DNA of 41,590 nt. Origin: a virus. Below, piece after piece: positions 22,787-31,405 of this stretch; positions within the stretch are counted from its first letter, which is position 1, and every line of letters begins with the position of its first letter. The notes beneath the pieces were generated by a model that made no database searches, was not told where the DNA came from, and saw only the letters and a list, made by a program, of their open reading frames with translations. The stretch is from positions 1 to 41,590 of the IMG/VR virus record IMGVR_UViG_3300030329_003866; one strand, given 5' to 3'. Position numbers and translations under genes: made by a program.

Positions 22787-22825
22787 TATGTAAGCCGTCT
22801 TTCTGGCGGCTTACATACTTTTTTT
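22787..22825 (+). terminator. Strong intrinsic terminator
   Basis: TATGTAAGCCG pairs perfectly with CGGCTTACATA over 11 bp around a nine-base loop, followed by a run of eight T. Confidence 0.9.
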
Positions 22826-22859
22826 AGTTTAGTAATAAAACTTTTTGGATTAAATTAAT

Positions 22860-23483
22860 ATGAAGCTAAAAACTATTATTAAAGAAGATGAAGGTAGCAT
22901 TAGAGACTTAATGGCTCGCTTTGCTATCGCTAACAATAAAGACAGTGAGCGCGCCCATGACAAGTGGGGTGGTATGATAGCTGCTCGTTTAATGGATTTA
23001 GGTTTTGTATGGAAAGTTCGCAGACAGATTTTAGCCGCCTTGGATGATGTTACGAGCCAAAAGCAACTGGATAAGATAATAGCTCAGTATAAACTATATG
23101 GTGACTATGCTGATACCTTCAAGCCCACAGAAGCTACTTTGGCTAATGCCTTGAGAGAGGCAGAAGCAGAGGGTATTAATTCTTCAGATGTACCTAATAC
23201 TGAAAAGAAGTTTAAGTTAGTGTTAGAAATTCCCTATACTACTTCAGATAATAAAGAACAAAAAATGAGGCGACTCAAGTATGACCTATCTCTGAATAAT
23301 ATTGAAGTAGAGGCAATAGATGGTATCAATGTCGCTGAGTTAGATAAAGGTGTTTTAGATTATCAAGCTGTTGTATACATAAAAACTACCATGACTCGCA
23401 CAGAGTTAAACACTATTCTTGAACCCGATTATAAAATAGCAAAGATGCAACGTCTAGACCAAGAGCCTGCCAAAGATGCCTGA
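22860..23483 (+). CDS. Unknown protein with head-targeting-like N terminus
   Basis: The 207-residue protein begins MKLKTIIKEDEGS (IKE|D, a weaker site because of Asp). An N-terminal helical half follows. The C-terminal domain has FKLVLEIPYTTSDNKEQKMRRLKYDLSLNNIEVEAIDGIN and a two-strand repeat of similar form. It overlaps the WYL-like gene by 8 bases. Function unknown. Confidence 0.55.
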   Translation: MKLKTIIKEDEGSIRDLMARFAIANNKDSERAHDKWGGMIAARLMDLGFVWKVRRQILAALDDVTSQKQLDKIIAQYKLYGDYADTFKPTEATLANALREAEAEGINSSDVPNTEKKFKLVLEIPYTTSDNKEQKMRRLKYDLSLNNIEVEAIDGINVAELDKGVLDYQAVVYIKTTMTRTELNTILEPDYKIAKMQRLDQEPAKDA

Positions 23484-23793
23484 TTTAAAAACAACTGATA
23501 GAGTTGCGAAAGTTTTGATTGAGGGTATAATGAATAATAAAGTTGTGCGTATTAGGTATGAAAAAAAAGATAAAGTTTATAAGCGACCAAAACCTGAAGG
23601 TCGTGTAGAAAAAGGCGATACAGTAACTAGAATGCTGGAACCTTATGAAATAAAGCATGAAGGTGAGAAAGAGTTTTTATGGGCGTATGACCCAAAAGCT
23701 CGACATATAAAGAAGTTTAACCTAGAAGGTATTACTAGCGCTCGCCTTATCAATAAAGTATTTCAACCTAATGAGGCTTGGATACAAGAATGA
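23476..23793 (+). CDS. WYL-like single-domain protein
   Basis: The 105-residue product reads like a small WYL domain. IMNNKVVRIRYEKKD is the first strand. VTRMLEPYEIKHEGEKEFLWAYDPKARHIKKFNLEGITSARLIN matches the pattern R-x-x-EPY-x-(I/L) ... L-x-AYD ... I-(R/K)-x-F-x-L-x-x-I. WYL domains sense nucleic acids or nucleotides and often regulate transcription or defence systems. Here there is no helix-turn-helix. It directly precedes and overlaps the terminase gene. Confidence 0.6.
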   Translation: MPDLKTTDRVAKVLIEGIMNNKVVRIRYEKKDKVYKRPKPEGRVEKGDTVTRMLEPYEIKHEGEKEFLWAYDPKARHIKKFNLEGITSARLINKVFQPNEAWIQE

Positions 23794-25445
23794 ACGAACA
23801 AGAACTAAAAGAGTATGTTAAGTGTCGTAAGGATCCTGTTTATTTTTTCAAAACATATGGAAGAGTAAGACATCCTCGCAAGGGTCTGATACCTTTTGAC
23901 TTATATGATTTTCAAGAAGATACTTTAACAAGTTTTTTAGATAGCTCTTACAATATTATTTTAAAAGCACGGCAGTTAGGTATCTCTACCTTATGCGCTG
24001 CTTATGCCGGTTGGTTGGCTAACTTTTTTAAGGATAAGGAAATCTTTATTCTTGCCACTAAAAGAGAAACAGCAACTAACTTGGTAGATAAAGTAAGAGT
24101 ATTCCTTGAAGAGATCCCCGACTTTTTAAAAAGCGATCTAATAGTTGATAACCGTCAAAGCATGGAGCTAGCTAATGGTAGTAAGATAAAAGCTGGCGCT
24201 ACAGGCACTACTTCTAAAGACGCAGCTCGTTCAGAAGCTTTGAGTCTTTTGATTGTTGATGAGGCAGCTTTCATTAAAGCTATGGATGACATTTGGATTG
24301 CCGCTCAACCTACTCTATCTACAGGTGGTGATTGTATCGTCCTGTCTTCGCCTAATGGTATTGGTAACTGGTTTCATAAAAGTTACATAGAAGCGGAGGC
24401 AGGGACTAGTGAAAAGGTGGGCGATAAACACATTTCTTTTAATCCTATAGTATTGCCGTGGAGCTTGCATCCCGATAGAGATGATGAATGGGCAAGAAAT
24501 GAAAAAAGGAAAATAGGTGATCAAGCTTTTGCACAAGAACATGATTGTGACTTTCTTCAATCGGGTAATAATGTAGTTAGTGTAAAGGCTCTTCAATGGT
24601 ATGAAGAACATCCTACCGAAGAAGAGCAAGCCGATGATGGCTATAGACCTTATGTTCGTGAACCCCAAGAAAAGACTTGGGTAGATAAAGGATTATGGAT
24701 CTGGAAATACCCCGACTATACAAAACAATATATGATAAGCGCTGATGTTGCAAGAGGTGACGGCAACGACTTCTCTGCGTTTCATGTTATTGATGTAGAA
24801 AACTATGAGCAAGTAGCAGAGTATAAAGGTAAAGTTAATACGGATGCTTATGCTCATCTCCTTCACAACACTGCAGTTCAATACAATAATGCATACATAG
24901 TAGTTGAAAATGCTTCAATGGGTCATCATGTGGTTATGAAAATCATAGAGATGGAATACAAAAATATGTATTGGACCATAAAAGACCTAACAAAGATACA
25001 TGAAAGTAACGCCAACCAGTTACACTATGATATTTATAATGTTCCGAAGAATGCTGTGCCTGGTTTTACTATGAGTATGAAAAGTAGACCAGCTTGTATA
25101 GCACGAATGGAAGAAGACTTAAGGACACATGATTTTACACTACATTCAAAGAGGACGGTTGCCGAGTTAGAAACCTTTGTGTTTCATAATGGCAAGCCAG
25201 AAGCATTAGCCACATATAATGATGACCTTGTTATGTCACTAGCTATGGGAATGTATGTTAGAACAACAACTCTTAAGTTCAATAGTCAAGAGGAAGAAAT
25301 GACAAAAGACTTATTGCAAGGGTTGAGTTTTAATAATACCCCTTATGAGTTCGGTGTTTGGAATGCGAAGTCACAAGAGCAAGAAAAACAGTGGACGTTT
25401 GATGCCGGTGGTGGGCAGAAGGAGGATATGAGATGGCTAGTGTAG
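23790..25445 (+). CDS. Terminase large subunit (T4 gp17-like)
   Basis: From ATG 23790, in ATGA overlap with the upstream stop, the protein has 551 residues; an earlier in-frame TTG at 23778 is less likely. The ATPase half shows KARQLGIST (59-67) at the Walker A position, LLIVDEA (153-159) as Walker B and LSSPNG (185-190) as the coupling motif. The usual Walker A lysine after Gly is Ile here. The nuclease half shows ISADVARGDGNDFSAF near 316, YIVVEN near 370 and YNDDLVMS near 478, the three acidic clusters of the RNase H-like fold. It packages DNA into the prohead through the portal encoded downstream. Confidence 0.93.
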   Translation: MNEQELKEYVKCRKDPVYFFKTYGRVRHPRKGLIPFDLYDFQEDTLTSFLDSSYNIILKARQLGISTLCAAYAGWLANFFKDKEIFILATKRETATNLVDKVRVFLEEIPDFLKSDLIVDNRQSMELANGSKIKAGATGTTSKDAARSEALSLLIVDEAAFIKAMDDIWIAAQPTLSTGGDCIVLSSPNGIGNWFHKSYIEAEAGTSEKVGDKHISFNPIVLPWSLHPDRDDEWARNEKRKIGDQAFAQEHDCDFLQSGNNVVSVKALQWYEEHPTEEEQADDGYRPYVREPQEKTWVDKGLWIWKYPDYTKQYMISADVARGDGNDFSAFHVIDVENYEQVAEYKGKVNTDAYAHLLHNTAVQYNNAYIVVENASMGHHVVMKIIEMEYKNMYWTIKDLTKIHESNANQLHYDIYNVPKNAVPGFTMSMKSRPACIARMEEDLRTHDFTLHSKRTVAELETFVFHNGKPEALATYNDDLVMSLAMGMYVRTTTLKFNSQEEEMTKDLLQGLSFNNTPYEFGVWNAKSQEQEKQWTFDAGGGQKEDMRWLV

Positions 25446-25660
25446 ATAGTAATGGGTGGAGTAAGTATGAAAAGTTAGTGATGGATAAGTTAGATGAGCA
25501 TGATGAACGGTTTGGTAATGTAGAAGAGAAGCTCACTCAAATACAGGTAGACATCGCAACTTTAAAAGTTAAAGCAGGTATATGGGGTGGAATAGGGGGT
25601 TTGATTCCGGTAGTGATTGCAATAGTTATGTTTATGGCTAGTAAGGGCTCAGCAGGTTAA
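25433..25660 (+). CDS. Small coiled-coil membrane protein (XhlA/holin-associated-like)
   Basis: The 75-residue product has an N-terminal cytoplasmic helix (YEKLVMDKLDEHDERFGNVEEKLTQIQVDIATLK) and one C-terminal membrane helix (GIWGGIGGLIPVVIAIVMFMA). This is the layout of XhlA-type holin partners. It overlaps the end of the terminase gene by 13 bases, an unusual place for a lysis protein. A head or membrane anchor role cannot be excluded. Confidence 0.55.
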   Translation: MASVDSNGWSKYEKLVMDKLDEHDERFGNVEEKLTQIQVDIATLKVKAGIWGGIGGLIPVVIAIVMFMASKGSAG

Positions 25661-25675
25661 ACAAAGGATAATAGA

Positions 25676-27412
25676 ATGGCGGATAGATTTGATTTACTAA
25701 AAAGATTGCTGAAAGGCGGGTCCGCAACTTACAAGACCCCCACAGAAAGACCCTCAAACATGAGCCAAAAGAGGGCCTTTGACTCATTTCATAAAGCAAC
25801 ACAAACGCTTTATGGTGAAGGACTGGTTGGAGGCGCAGAGCGTATTGAACGTGTGCGTGATTACGAAGAAATGGATCACTACCCAGAGATTACAAGAGCA
25901 TTAGACATTTACGCTGATGACTCTATGACCTATGCCGAAGATGGCAAAACTGTTCAGGTAGTAAGTGATGATGAAAAAATCGTTGGTGAGTTAGAAGAGC
26001 TTCTGTATCAAAGGTTAGACATTGACTTTCACCTTTGGACGTGGATTCGTAACATGTGTAAATACGGAGACCACTTCAACTTGCTAGACATTGTAAACAA
26101 AGAAGGTGTATTGGGTGCCATAGCGATGCCCGTTAGCGAAGTAGAGAGAGAAGAGGGGTACAATAACGATCCTAACAGCTTGAGGTTCAAGTGGACTTCA
26201 CAAGGGAATACCGTTTTTGAAAACTACCAGATATCTCACTTGCGCATTTTGGGCGATGATAGATTTTTGCCGTATGGTCGATCAGTATTGGACTCCTCAA
26301 GAAAAGTATGGAAGCAATTGTTGATGGCCGAAGACGCAATGTTAATCTACCGCATTAGTAGAGCACCAGAAAGGCGGGTATTTTATGTTGACGTTGGAAA
26401 CATTCCACCAAAAGATGTGGAAGGATACATGCAAAACGCGCGTGATAAACTTAAGCGCATACCAGTGGTGTCAGAGGCAAGCGGAAATGTTGACTTACGT
26501 TATAATCCCGAATCTATACTGGAAGATTTCTTTATTCCAGTTCGGGGTGATCGCGGCAGTAGGATTGAAACCCTTCCTGGCGGAGAAAATGCTGCTGCTA
26601 TTGAAGATATTCAGTATCTCCAAAATAAACTTTTTATATCCCTTGGCGTTCCTAAGTCTTATCTTACCGCGGAAGAAGACTTGTCGGGAAAATCAACACT
26701 AGCACAGGAGGATATTAAGTTTGCGAGAACTATTCAACGTATTCAAAAGATTGTTGTCAGTGAACTGGCGAAGATATCACTTATCCATCTCTATCTGCGT
26801 GGGTATGATGAGTCAGCTATTTATAACTTTGACTTGAAGCTAACTAACCCATCTACCATTACAGAGATGATGCATCTTGATTTGATGGATAAGAGATTTG
26901 GCACCGCGAGAGACATGGCAGACTCTGATATTATATCTTCATACTATGTGCAGAAGAATGTCCTCAAGTTATCTGATAATGAGATTGCTACTATTAAGAT
27001 TGACCAAGAGAAAGAAGCTGTTGCTAAGAGTATCATTGAGAAGTTAGAGCAGGGCGAGATGGAACAACCTGGTATGGGTGGTGGTGGAATGCCTGGCGCT
27101 GGTGGTGATGATGAAGAAGATGATAATGACAGTAATGAAGATAGAGAGAACTGGGCTAGCGACACAATGCCTTATGACCCAACAGGAACAAGAGAGCTTC
27201 CCGGATATCCTAAAGATTATAACTATAATGAAGCTGGCTTTGTGAGGCTCAATGGAAAAGGTAAAGAAAAGATAGATATGTTTGACAGAACTATCTCCGA
27301 TATTATGCAGTATAACTATGAATCAAAGGGTATGTTAGAAAACTTAATAAGAGACAAGAGCGATAATAAGTTAAATGACTCTTCACTAAAAAGTATCATT
27401 AGTGACATTTAG
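25676..27412 (+). CDS. Portal protein (T4 gp20-like)
   Basis: The 578-residue protein matches T4-type portals. RVRDYEEMDHYPEITRALDIYADDSMT is near 61-87, followed by FHLWTWIRNMCKYGDHFNLLDI. Later come YRISRAPERRVFYVDVGNIPP and LPGGENAAAIEDIQYLQNKLFISLGVPKSYL. The C-terminal part has a Gly/Met-rich and acidic linker (GMGGGGMPGAGGDDEEDD) before a final helical tail. Twelve copies are expected to form the DNA channel and start prohead assembly. Located just after the terminase, as in T4-like genomes, but the tail genes gp18 and gp19 do not lie between them. Confidence 0.93.
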   Translation: MADRFDLLKRLLKGGSATYKTPTERPSNMSQKRAFDSFHKATQTLYGEGLVGGAERIERVRDYEEMDHYPEITRALDIYADDSMTYAEDGKTVQVVSDDEKIVGELEELLYQRLDIDFHLWTWIRNMCKYGDHFNLLDIVNKEGVLGAIAMPVSEVEREEGYNNDPNSLRFKWTSQGNTVFENYQISHLRILGDDRFLPYGRSVLDSSRKVWKQLLMAEDAMLIYRISRAPERRVFYVDVGNIPPKDVEGYMQNARDKLKRIPVVSEASGNVDLRYNPESILEDFFIPVRGDRGSRIETLPGGENAAAIEDIQYLQNKLFISLGVPKSYLTAEEDLSGKSTLAQEDIKFARTIQRIQKIVVSELAKISLIHLYLRGYDESAIYNFDLKLTNPSTITEMMHLDLMDKRFGTARDMADSDIISSYYVQKNVLKLSDNEIATIKIDQEKEAVAKSIIEKLEQGEMEQPGMGGGGMPGAGGDDEEDDNDSNEDRENWASDTMPYDPTGTRELPGYPKDYNYNEAGFVRLNGKGKEKIDMFDRTISDIMQYNYESKGMLENLIRDKSDNKLNDSSLKSIISDI

Positions 27413-27424
27413 CAGCTCTTTATT

Positions 27425-27432
27425 ATATTTAT
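27425..27432 (+). promoter_or_regulatory. ATATTTAT element, candidate phage promoter
   Basis: The octamer lies 12 bases after the portal stop and 37 bases before the start at 27470, in the only real gap between the portal and protease genes. Confidence 0.4.
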
Positions 27433-27469
27433 TTTAGTCATCGTATATTAATTTGCCGCGGGGTGTCTA

Positions 27470-28336
27470 ATGAAGCATAATAAACAGAAAAATGTAGGTG
27501 TGTTATTTGAGGTGCTAAATCATGCCGTCTTGGATGAAGTAGCACAAAATAATATTCCTAAAGCTCAAAAGTTGTTTTCTCTTCTCCGAGAAAACTTTGT
27601 TAAAACTACTGAAATCTCTAAAGCCTATAAGGTGTATTCCCAGTTCCTATATAGCGAAGCACGCAATGTATATTTTGCGTCTAAGTTTGTAGAGAATCTT
27701 AAGAAGGAATATAAGAAGAGTGTTAGTCATAAGAAGCTACAGGTTGAACTCAGAACCTTAATGGAAAACATTGCCAATGTTACGGATAAGAAAAGGCTTT
27801 TAAAAACTTCTATTCCCAACTACAAAACACTGGCTAGTTTTCATGTAAAACTTCACGAACATGATCAGTATCTTACTTCTAAAGAAACTCTTGCCATAGA
27901 TCAGAATCTGTTTGATCATTTGATAGAGAACCAAGAGGCTAAACGAGTTAGAGATAGAAGAGGTCAGTTTGATAATATTTCTCGTAAGTCATTAGAGGAA
28001 GTTCAGACTGGTAAGTTAAGTTTGATTTTGGCTATTCAAAAGTTTGACGAAGCCTATAAGCATTTGCTAACGAAGGAGCAAAAAGATTACCTCGTCAAGT
28101 ATTACACATCTTCTGATAATGCCGAGTTTAAGAAATGGGTCTGCAAGAAGGTAGATACCTTGTTGGATGAAGTATCAGACAAGTCGATGACTATAGAAGA
28201 TAAAGATATTAAGAGAAAGATTGAGTTGGTAGTAGAAAAGCTCAATGGTATTGCAGAGCAACCTAGTGTAACCACAGGTAATCTGAGAGATATTCTTTTG
28301 TCTATTGAGATGAAAGATAAGTTGAAATTATTTTAG
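27470..28336 (+). CDS. Unknown helical head-region protein
   Basis: The 288-residue protein is almost wholly helical and Lys-rich. Segments include KNVGVLFEVLNHAVLDEVAQNNIPKAQKLFSLLRENF and a long C-terminal helix region (KRKIELVVEKLNGIAEQ). It sits between portal and protease, where T4 has small core proteins, so a prohead core or assembly role is a reasonable guess. No family is recognised. Confidence 0.55.
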   Translation: MKHNKQKNVGVLFEVLNHAVLDEVAQNNIPKAQKLFSLLRENFVKTTEISKAYKVYSQFLYSEARNVYFASKFVENLKKEYKKSVSHKKLQVELRTLMENIANVTDKKRLLKTSIPNYKTLASFHVKLHEHDQYLTSKETLAIDQNLFDHLIENQEAKRVRDRRGQFDNISRKSLEEVQTGKLSLILAIQKFDEAYKHLLTKEQKDYLVKYYTSSDNAEFKKWVCKKVDTLLDEVSDKSMTIEDKDIKRKIELVVEKLNGIAEQPSVTTGNLRDILLSIEMKDKLKLF

Positions 28337-28346
28337 GAGAATATAA

Positions 28347-28853
28347 GTGCCTACAACTATTTTACAACGATGGGAAAACTTATTTGGATCGGAAGCTGGC
28401 GGCAATAATAGTCCAGACTCTTTAGCTGCTAAATCAAATGGGACGGATGGAGATGGGCTATCAGGTACAGCAGCCATTTCTCATACCAATCCTCTAAATA
28501 AGGCATCGGCACTTGATGAAGGTTATGATTCTAGTAGACCCCTATCTCCTGGCTATCACGATGGTAATGTGAAAGGGTTGTGGGATTTGCTTGTTAGTCA
28601 AAGTGAAGATAAACCACAAGGTACTGATGTTACTCCCCCCGGCAAGAATCGTAGATCGGACTGGGTTGCTAAAGGAGAGGCTATTAAAAGGGCCGGCATT
28701 ACTCCTACTAAGTATGCTGCACAGTTGAAACAAAGTATTGCTTCTTCAAGTTCTTATCCACACATTAGAGGCAATCATAGATTAGTTGAAATTGATATAC
28801 AAGGCGATAACTCACTTGAAGCAGCTGCTTTTGATACCAGTAGAGGTGCATAA
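28347..28853 (+). CDS. Unknown head-region protein
   Basis: GTG start at 28347 with TAGGAGAA upstream; 168 residues. The N-terminal half is Gly/Ser/Asp/Asn-rich and probably disordered. A short helical domain (SDWVAKGEAIKRAGITPTKYAAQLKQSIASSS) is followed by a polar tail. No domain is recognised. One-base overlap with the next gene. Confidence 0.5.
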   Translation: MPTTILQRWENLFGSEAGGNNSPDSLAAKSNGTDGDGLSGTAAISHTNPLNKASALDEGYDSSRPLSPGYHDGNVKGLWDLLVSQSEDKPQGTDVTPPGKNRRSDWVAKGEAIKRAGITPTKYAAQLKQSIASSSSYPHIRGNHRLVEIDIQGDNSLEAAAFDTSRGA

Positions 28854-29122
28854 TGTTAAAATCAAAAACTCTTTTAGAATGTTGGGACGTATTACACAAT
28901 CCGCAGAAAATGAAAAACCTTGATGTCATTAGTGGTGGCAGTGGCATGGGCACCAGAATATATGAATATTTGACAGGCACTCAATGGAGTGCTGGTTCTG
29001 GTCGTGGGCAAACTGGTCATATCTTTGGGCAATCTGTTATTGATGAATGGACTGCTAAAAATAATAAGATTAGAAACGACTCCCCTATAGATACACAAAG
29101 TATTAGGGACTCATTGCAATAA
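28853..29122 (+). CDS. Unknown 89-residue protein
   Basis: The product has a helical start (KSKTLLECWDVLHNPQKMKN), a Gly-rich central loop (SGGSGMGTRIYEYLTG ... GSGRGQTGHIFGQ) and a polar end. One-base TAATG overlaps link it to both neighbours. No family is recognised. Confidence 0.5.
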   Translation: MLKSKTLLECWDVLHNPQKMKNLDVISGGSGMGTRIYEYLTGTQWSAGSGRGQTGHIFGQSVIDEWTAKNNKIRNDSPIDTQSIRDSLQ

Positions 29123-29616
29123 TGAAAAAGGTTAAGAAAGAAGTATCCACAACGGGTGGTGTAGCAGGGTATGATGGTGTTATTCCGGCAGTAGGGAATC
29201 CTACTGAAAAAGAAGTTAACCAATGGCAAAAGAAAAAGAAGAAATTTATGAAACGGCAAGGCAAGTCTAAAGACAAAACATATAAGAGCAAAAAGAACGT
29301 CACCGAAGCAGCAGACAACCTTATCAAAGAAACTATTCTGAATGTGTTGTTAGAGCAACCCGGTGACGAACGTATGCAATATATCATTCGTTTGTTTGAG
29401 GGCATTTCTAAAAACCTAAATGTAAGTTTGGGTTATGCGAGAATGTTTATTCTGGATGCCTTGAAGATGGACATTGCCACTGGTGCCGCTGAACTTAATG
29501 CCAAGAGAGCAACAGCAGAGCTGAATCATATTCGTAGAATGATTGACGATTTGGAAAGTTTGTTGGAAAAGATTGATGGCATCAACCATGAGAAGCAGCA
29601 ACAAGGGGGCGAGTAA
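29122..29616 (+). CDS. Unknown basic head-region protein
   Basis: The 164-residue protein starts with a Val/Gly-rich segment. A strong basic tract follows (QWQKKKKKFMKRQGKSKDK), then an amphipathic helical domain containing NLIKETILNVLLEQPG and a long C-terminal coiled coil (ELNHIRRMIDDLESLLEKID). It lies directly before the protease with a one-base overlap. A core or scaffold role is possible. Confidence 0.5.
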   Translation: MKKVKKEVSTTGGVAGYDGVIPAVGNPTEKEVNQWQKKKKKFMKRQGKSKDKTYKSKKNVTEAADNLIKETILNVLLEQPGDERMQYIIRLFEGISKNLNVSLGYARMFILDALKMDIATGAAELNAKRATAELNHIRRMIDDLESLLEKIDGINHEKQQQGGE

Positions 29617-30224
29617 TGTCTGAACTTAGAAATAACAATCCAGATTTACTTCATTCATTTCTATTGTTTGAATATGAAGATGTAAAACCATCCAAGTCTA
29701 GTGATGGTATTGTAACTATGAAGGGCATTATTCAAGCCGCTGGCAAACCTAATGCTAATAACCGCATTTATCCTAGACCTATTCTTGAAAGAGAAGATAA
29801 GAAGTATCAAGAACTTATTACAGAGCGCAGAGCTTTGGGTGAGCTTGATCATCCCGATAGCCCTATTGTTCAGTTGGAAAATGTTAGCCACCTAGTTACT
29901 GAAACAAGTTGGGATGGCGAGAATCTTGTTGGAGAGATTGAAGTATTGGATACTCCCAAAGGTCAGATTCTTGGCAAGCTCGTAGATAGAGATATTAAGT
30001 TGGGCATTTCTTCTAGAGGTTTGGGTAGCACAAGTAGAACCAACGAAGGTTACGATATGGTAGAGGATGACTTTAATCTTGTCTGCTATGATATGGTAAG
30101 CAACCCATCAACCAGTAATGCTTTTATGAACTTACAGGAAAGTGTAGCCTATCAGACTTTGATTAAGCAGAACAGAATGGTTCTGTTAGATGAAATCCTT
30201 AATGAAATATTGGAGATTGACTAA
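29616..30224 (+). CDS. Prohead core protease (T4 gp21-like)
   Basis: The 202-residue protein has the phage prohead protease layout. GELDHP carries the catalytic His79, GISSRGLGS the catalytic Ser near 132-133, and YDMVSNPSTSNAFM the conserved end of the fold, including Asp159. T4 gp21 cuts core and capsid proteins after Glu in (L/I)-x-E before small residues. Many small proteins around it start with exactly such a site (for example at 30224, 31141 and 31406). Overlap by one base places it in one translated run with its likely substrates. Confidence 0.92.
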   Translation: MSELRNNNPDLLHSFLLFEYEDVKPSKSSDGIVTMKGIIQAAGKPNANNRIYPRPILEREDKKYQELITERRALGELDHPDSPIVQLENVSHLVTETSWDGENLVGEIEVLDTPKGQILGKLVDRDIKLGISSRGLGSTSRTNEGYDMVEDDFNLVCYDMVSNPSTSNAFMNLQESVAYQTLIKQNRMVLLDEILNEILEID

Positions 30225-30586
30225 TGAAGATTAGAAAGTCGGAATTAAAAGAACTAGTCCAAGAAGTATTAGACGAAGCGGGCTTTGCCAAACTTAATGA
30301 AAAACAAAGAGTGCCTAATCACAGTGTGCCCGCATGGATGATTTCCGGTAAAGCAAATGTAGAGGTTGGATTTCATAATGGCCTTAAGGCTCTTCAAAAA
30401 GTAACTGCGCAGATGGAAAAAGAAGGCTTTGGTGATAAGAGATTACATAAAAAAATACAGCAAAAGTTTAAAGAGCTGAAAAAGTTGGGTGATCAAATTG
30501 GATATGTTGAAACAGGTAAAGAAGGGCCGCTCAAATTCGGAAAGCAACAAACTACAGCAGATAAACTTGGTGGTATGGGGAATTAG
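30224..30586 (+). CDS. Basic protein with SELK-type head-targeting leader
   Basis: The 120-residue product begins MKIRKSELKELVQEVLDEA, an amphipathic helix ending in LDE|A, and continues with GFAKLNEKQR. The rest is helical and Lys-rich (KKIQQKFKELKKLGDQIG). It starts at the last base of the protease stop, so enzyme and probable substrate are coupled. Confidence 0.65.
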   Translation: MKIRKSELKELVQEVLDEAGFAKLNEKQRVPNHSVPAWMISGKANVEVGFHNGLKALQKVTAQMEKEGFGDKRLHKKIQQKFKELKKLGDQIGYVETGKEGPLKFGKQQTTADKLGGMGN

Positions 30587-30589
30587 ATA

Positions 30590-30652
30590 ATGTGTGATAA
30601 CCCTAAATGTGAGTGCGAAGATTGCACCTGTAACCCATGTGAGTGTGAATAA
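30590..30652 (+). CDS. Tiny Cys-rich metallothionein-like peptide (20 residues)
   Basis: ATG 30590 to TAA 30650-30652 encodes 20 residues, seven of them cysteine. They are arranged as C2, C7-x-C9, C12-x-C14 and C17-x-C19, with Asp and Glu between. Three CxC pairs in so short a chain are a metal-thiolate signature, as in small metallothioneins. The start lies three bases after the upstream stop and the stop overlaps the next ATG, so the frame fits perfectly between two genes. Ribosome-site support is weak (TTAGAT). Metal binding and expression are inferred. Confidence 0.6.
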   Translation: MCDNPKCECEDCTCNPCECE

Positions 30653-30912
30653 TGAAAATCAAAAGATCTGAATTAAAATCATTGATTGAAGAAGTATTGG
30701 AAGAGGGGCCGGATGGGGCGGCAGAAAGAGAATATAAAAATTCAATGAAAAATATTAAGCGCAAAGTAAAACAAATAGAAATGGCTTTGAAGCAAAGAGA
30801 TACGAAAAGTCATAAAAATGGACACTATGACCAACAATTACAACTTGCTGATATTGAAGCTGCTTTAAGTAATGCGTTAGTTAATATTAAAAAACCGATT
30901 GACTTGGATTAA
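30652..30912 (+). CDS. Small helical protein with SELK-type head-targeting leader
   Basis: The 86-residue product begins MKIKRSELKSLIEEVLEEG, clearly a paralogue of the leader at 30224, with LEE|G as possible cut. The remaining ~65 residues are a charged helical domain. The leaders match more closely than the bodies, suggesting a reused targeting module. Confidence 0.65.
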   Translation: MKIKRSELKSLIEEVLEEGPDGAAEREYKNSMKNIKRKVKQIEMALKQRDTKSHKNGHYDQQLQLADIEAALSNALVNIKKPIDLD

Positions 30913-30924
30913 AGGGAAAATAAA

Positions 30925-31131
30925 ATGAAACTAACCGAAGCTATAGGTAGTGGCCGTAAAGGTGTTGGTTTTGATAAGGATACTGCCAGCACTAAAAAAT
31001 GGATGAAGATGGCAGACAAATACTATAAGAATATTCAAAGTAACATTAAGCGTTTTCCTCATAGCGCACACGCTTATAGCTTAGTTAAAGCATTAAAGGC
31101 TATTGATGTAGAAACCTCTAAAGATTTATAG
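30925..31131 (+). CDS. Small basic protein with head-targeting-like N terminus
   Basis: The 68-residue product starts MKLTEAIGSGRKG, with LTE|A after residue 5. Removal would leave a small basic helical protein (WMKMADKYYKNIQSNIKRF). GGGAAAATAAA precedes the ATG. Unknown otherwise. Confidence 0.6.
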   Translation: MKLTEAIGSGRKGVGFDKDTASTKKWMKMADKYYKNIQSNIKRFPHSAHAYSLVKALKAIDVETSKDL

Positions 31132-31140
31132 GGAATAGTA

Positions 31141-31404
31141 ATGAAACTAAAGCAAACAATTAATGAAGCAGAAGAAGTAGAGTTTGGCTCGCTTGATAGT
31201 AAGCAGCAGAATAAAATCAAGGCTGTCCATAAACACGTTGCTGGAAAACGCGGCTATATCTTTGATGGTATAAACGGGCTGATAGTACAGTTTATTACTG
31301 CCGGTGATGTGGGTCAAATCTCTGGAAAACAAATTAAGGGTCTAGCCAAAGAAAACATTCGCTGGATGAAGGTTGGTAAAAAAGATGTCGTAGTGGGGAT
31401 ATAA
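31141..31404 (+). CDS. Small protein with head-targeting-like N terminus
   Basis: The 87-residue product starts MKLKQTINEAEEVEF, predicting INE|A. A small basic mixed alpha/beta domain follows (NKIKAVHKHVAGKRGYIFDGINGLIVQFI ... VGKKDVVVGI), which looks folded rather than disordered. Function unknown. Confidence 0.6.
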   Translation: MKLKQTINEAEEVEFGSLDSKQQNKIKAVHKHVAGKRGYIFDGINGLIVQFITAGDVGQISGKQIKGLAKENIRWMKVGKKDVVVGI

Positions 31405-31405
31405 A

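Noticed and set aside
26385-26702. Frame-shifted + strand reading (105 residues) inside the portal gene
   Set aside because: The portal frame is intact and conserved across the same interval; no ribosome site for the alternative.
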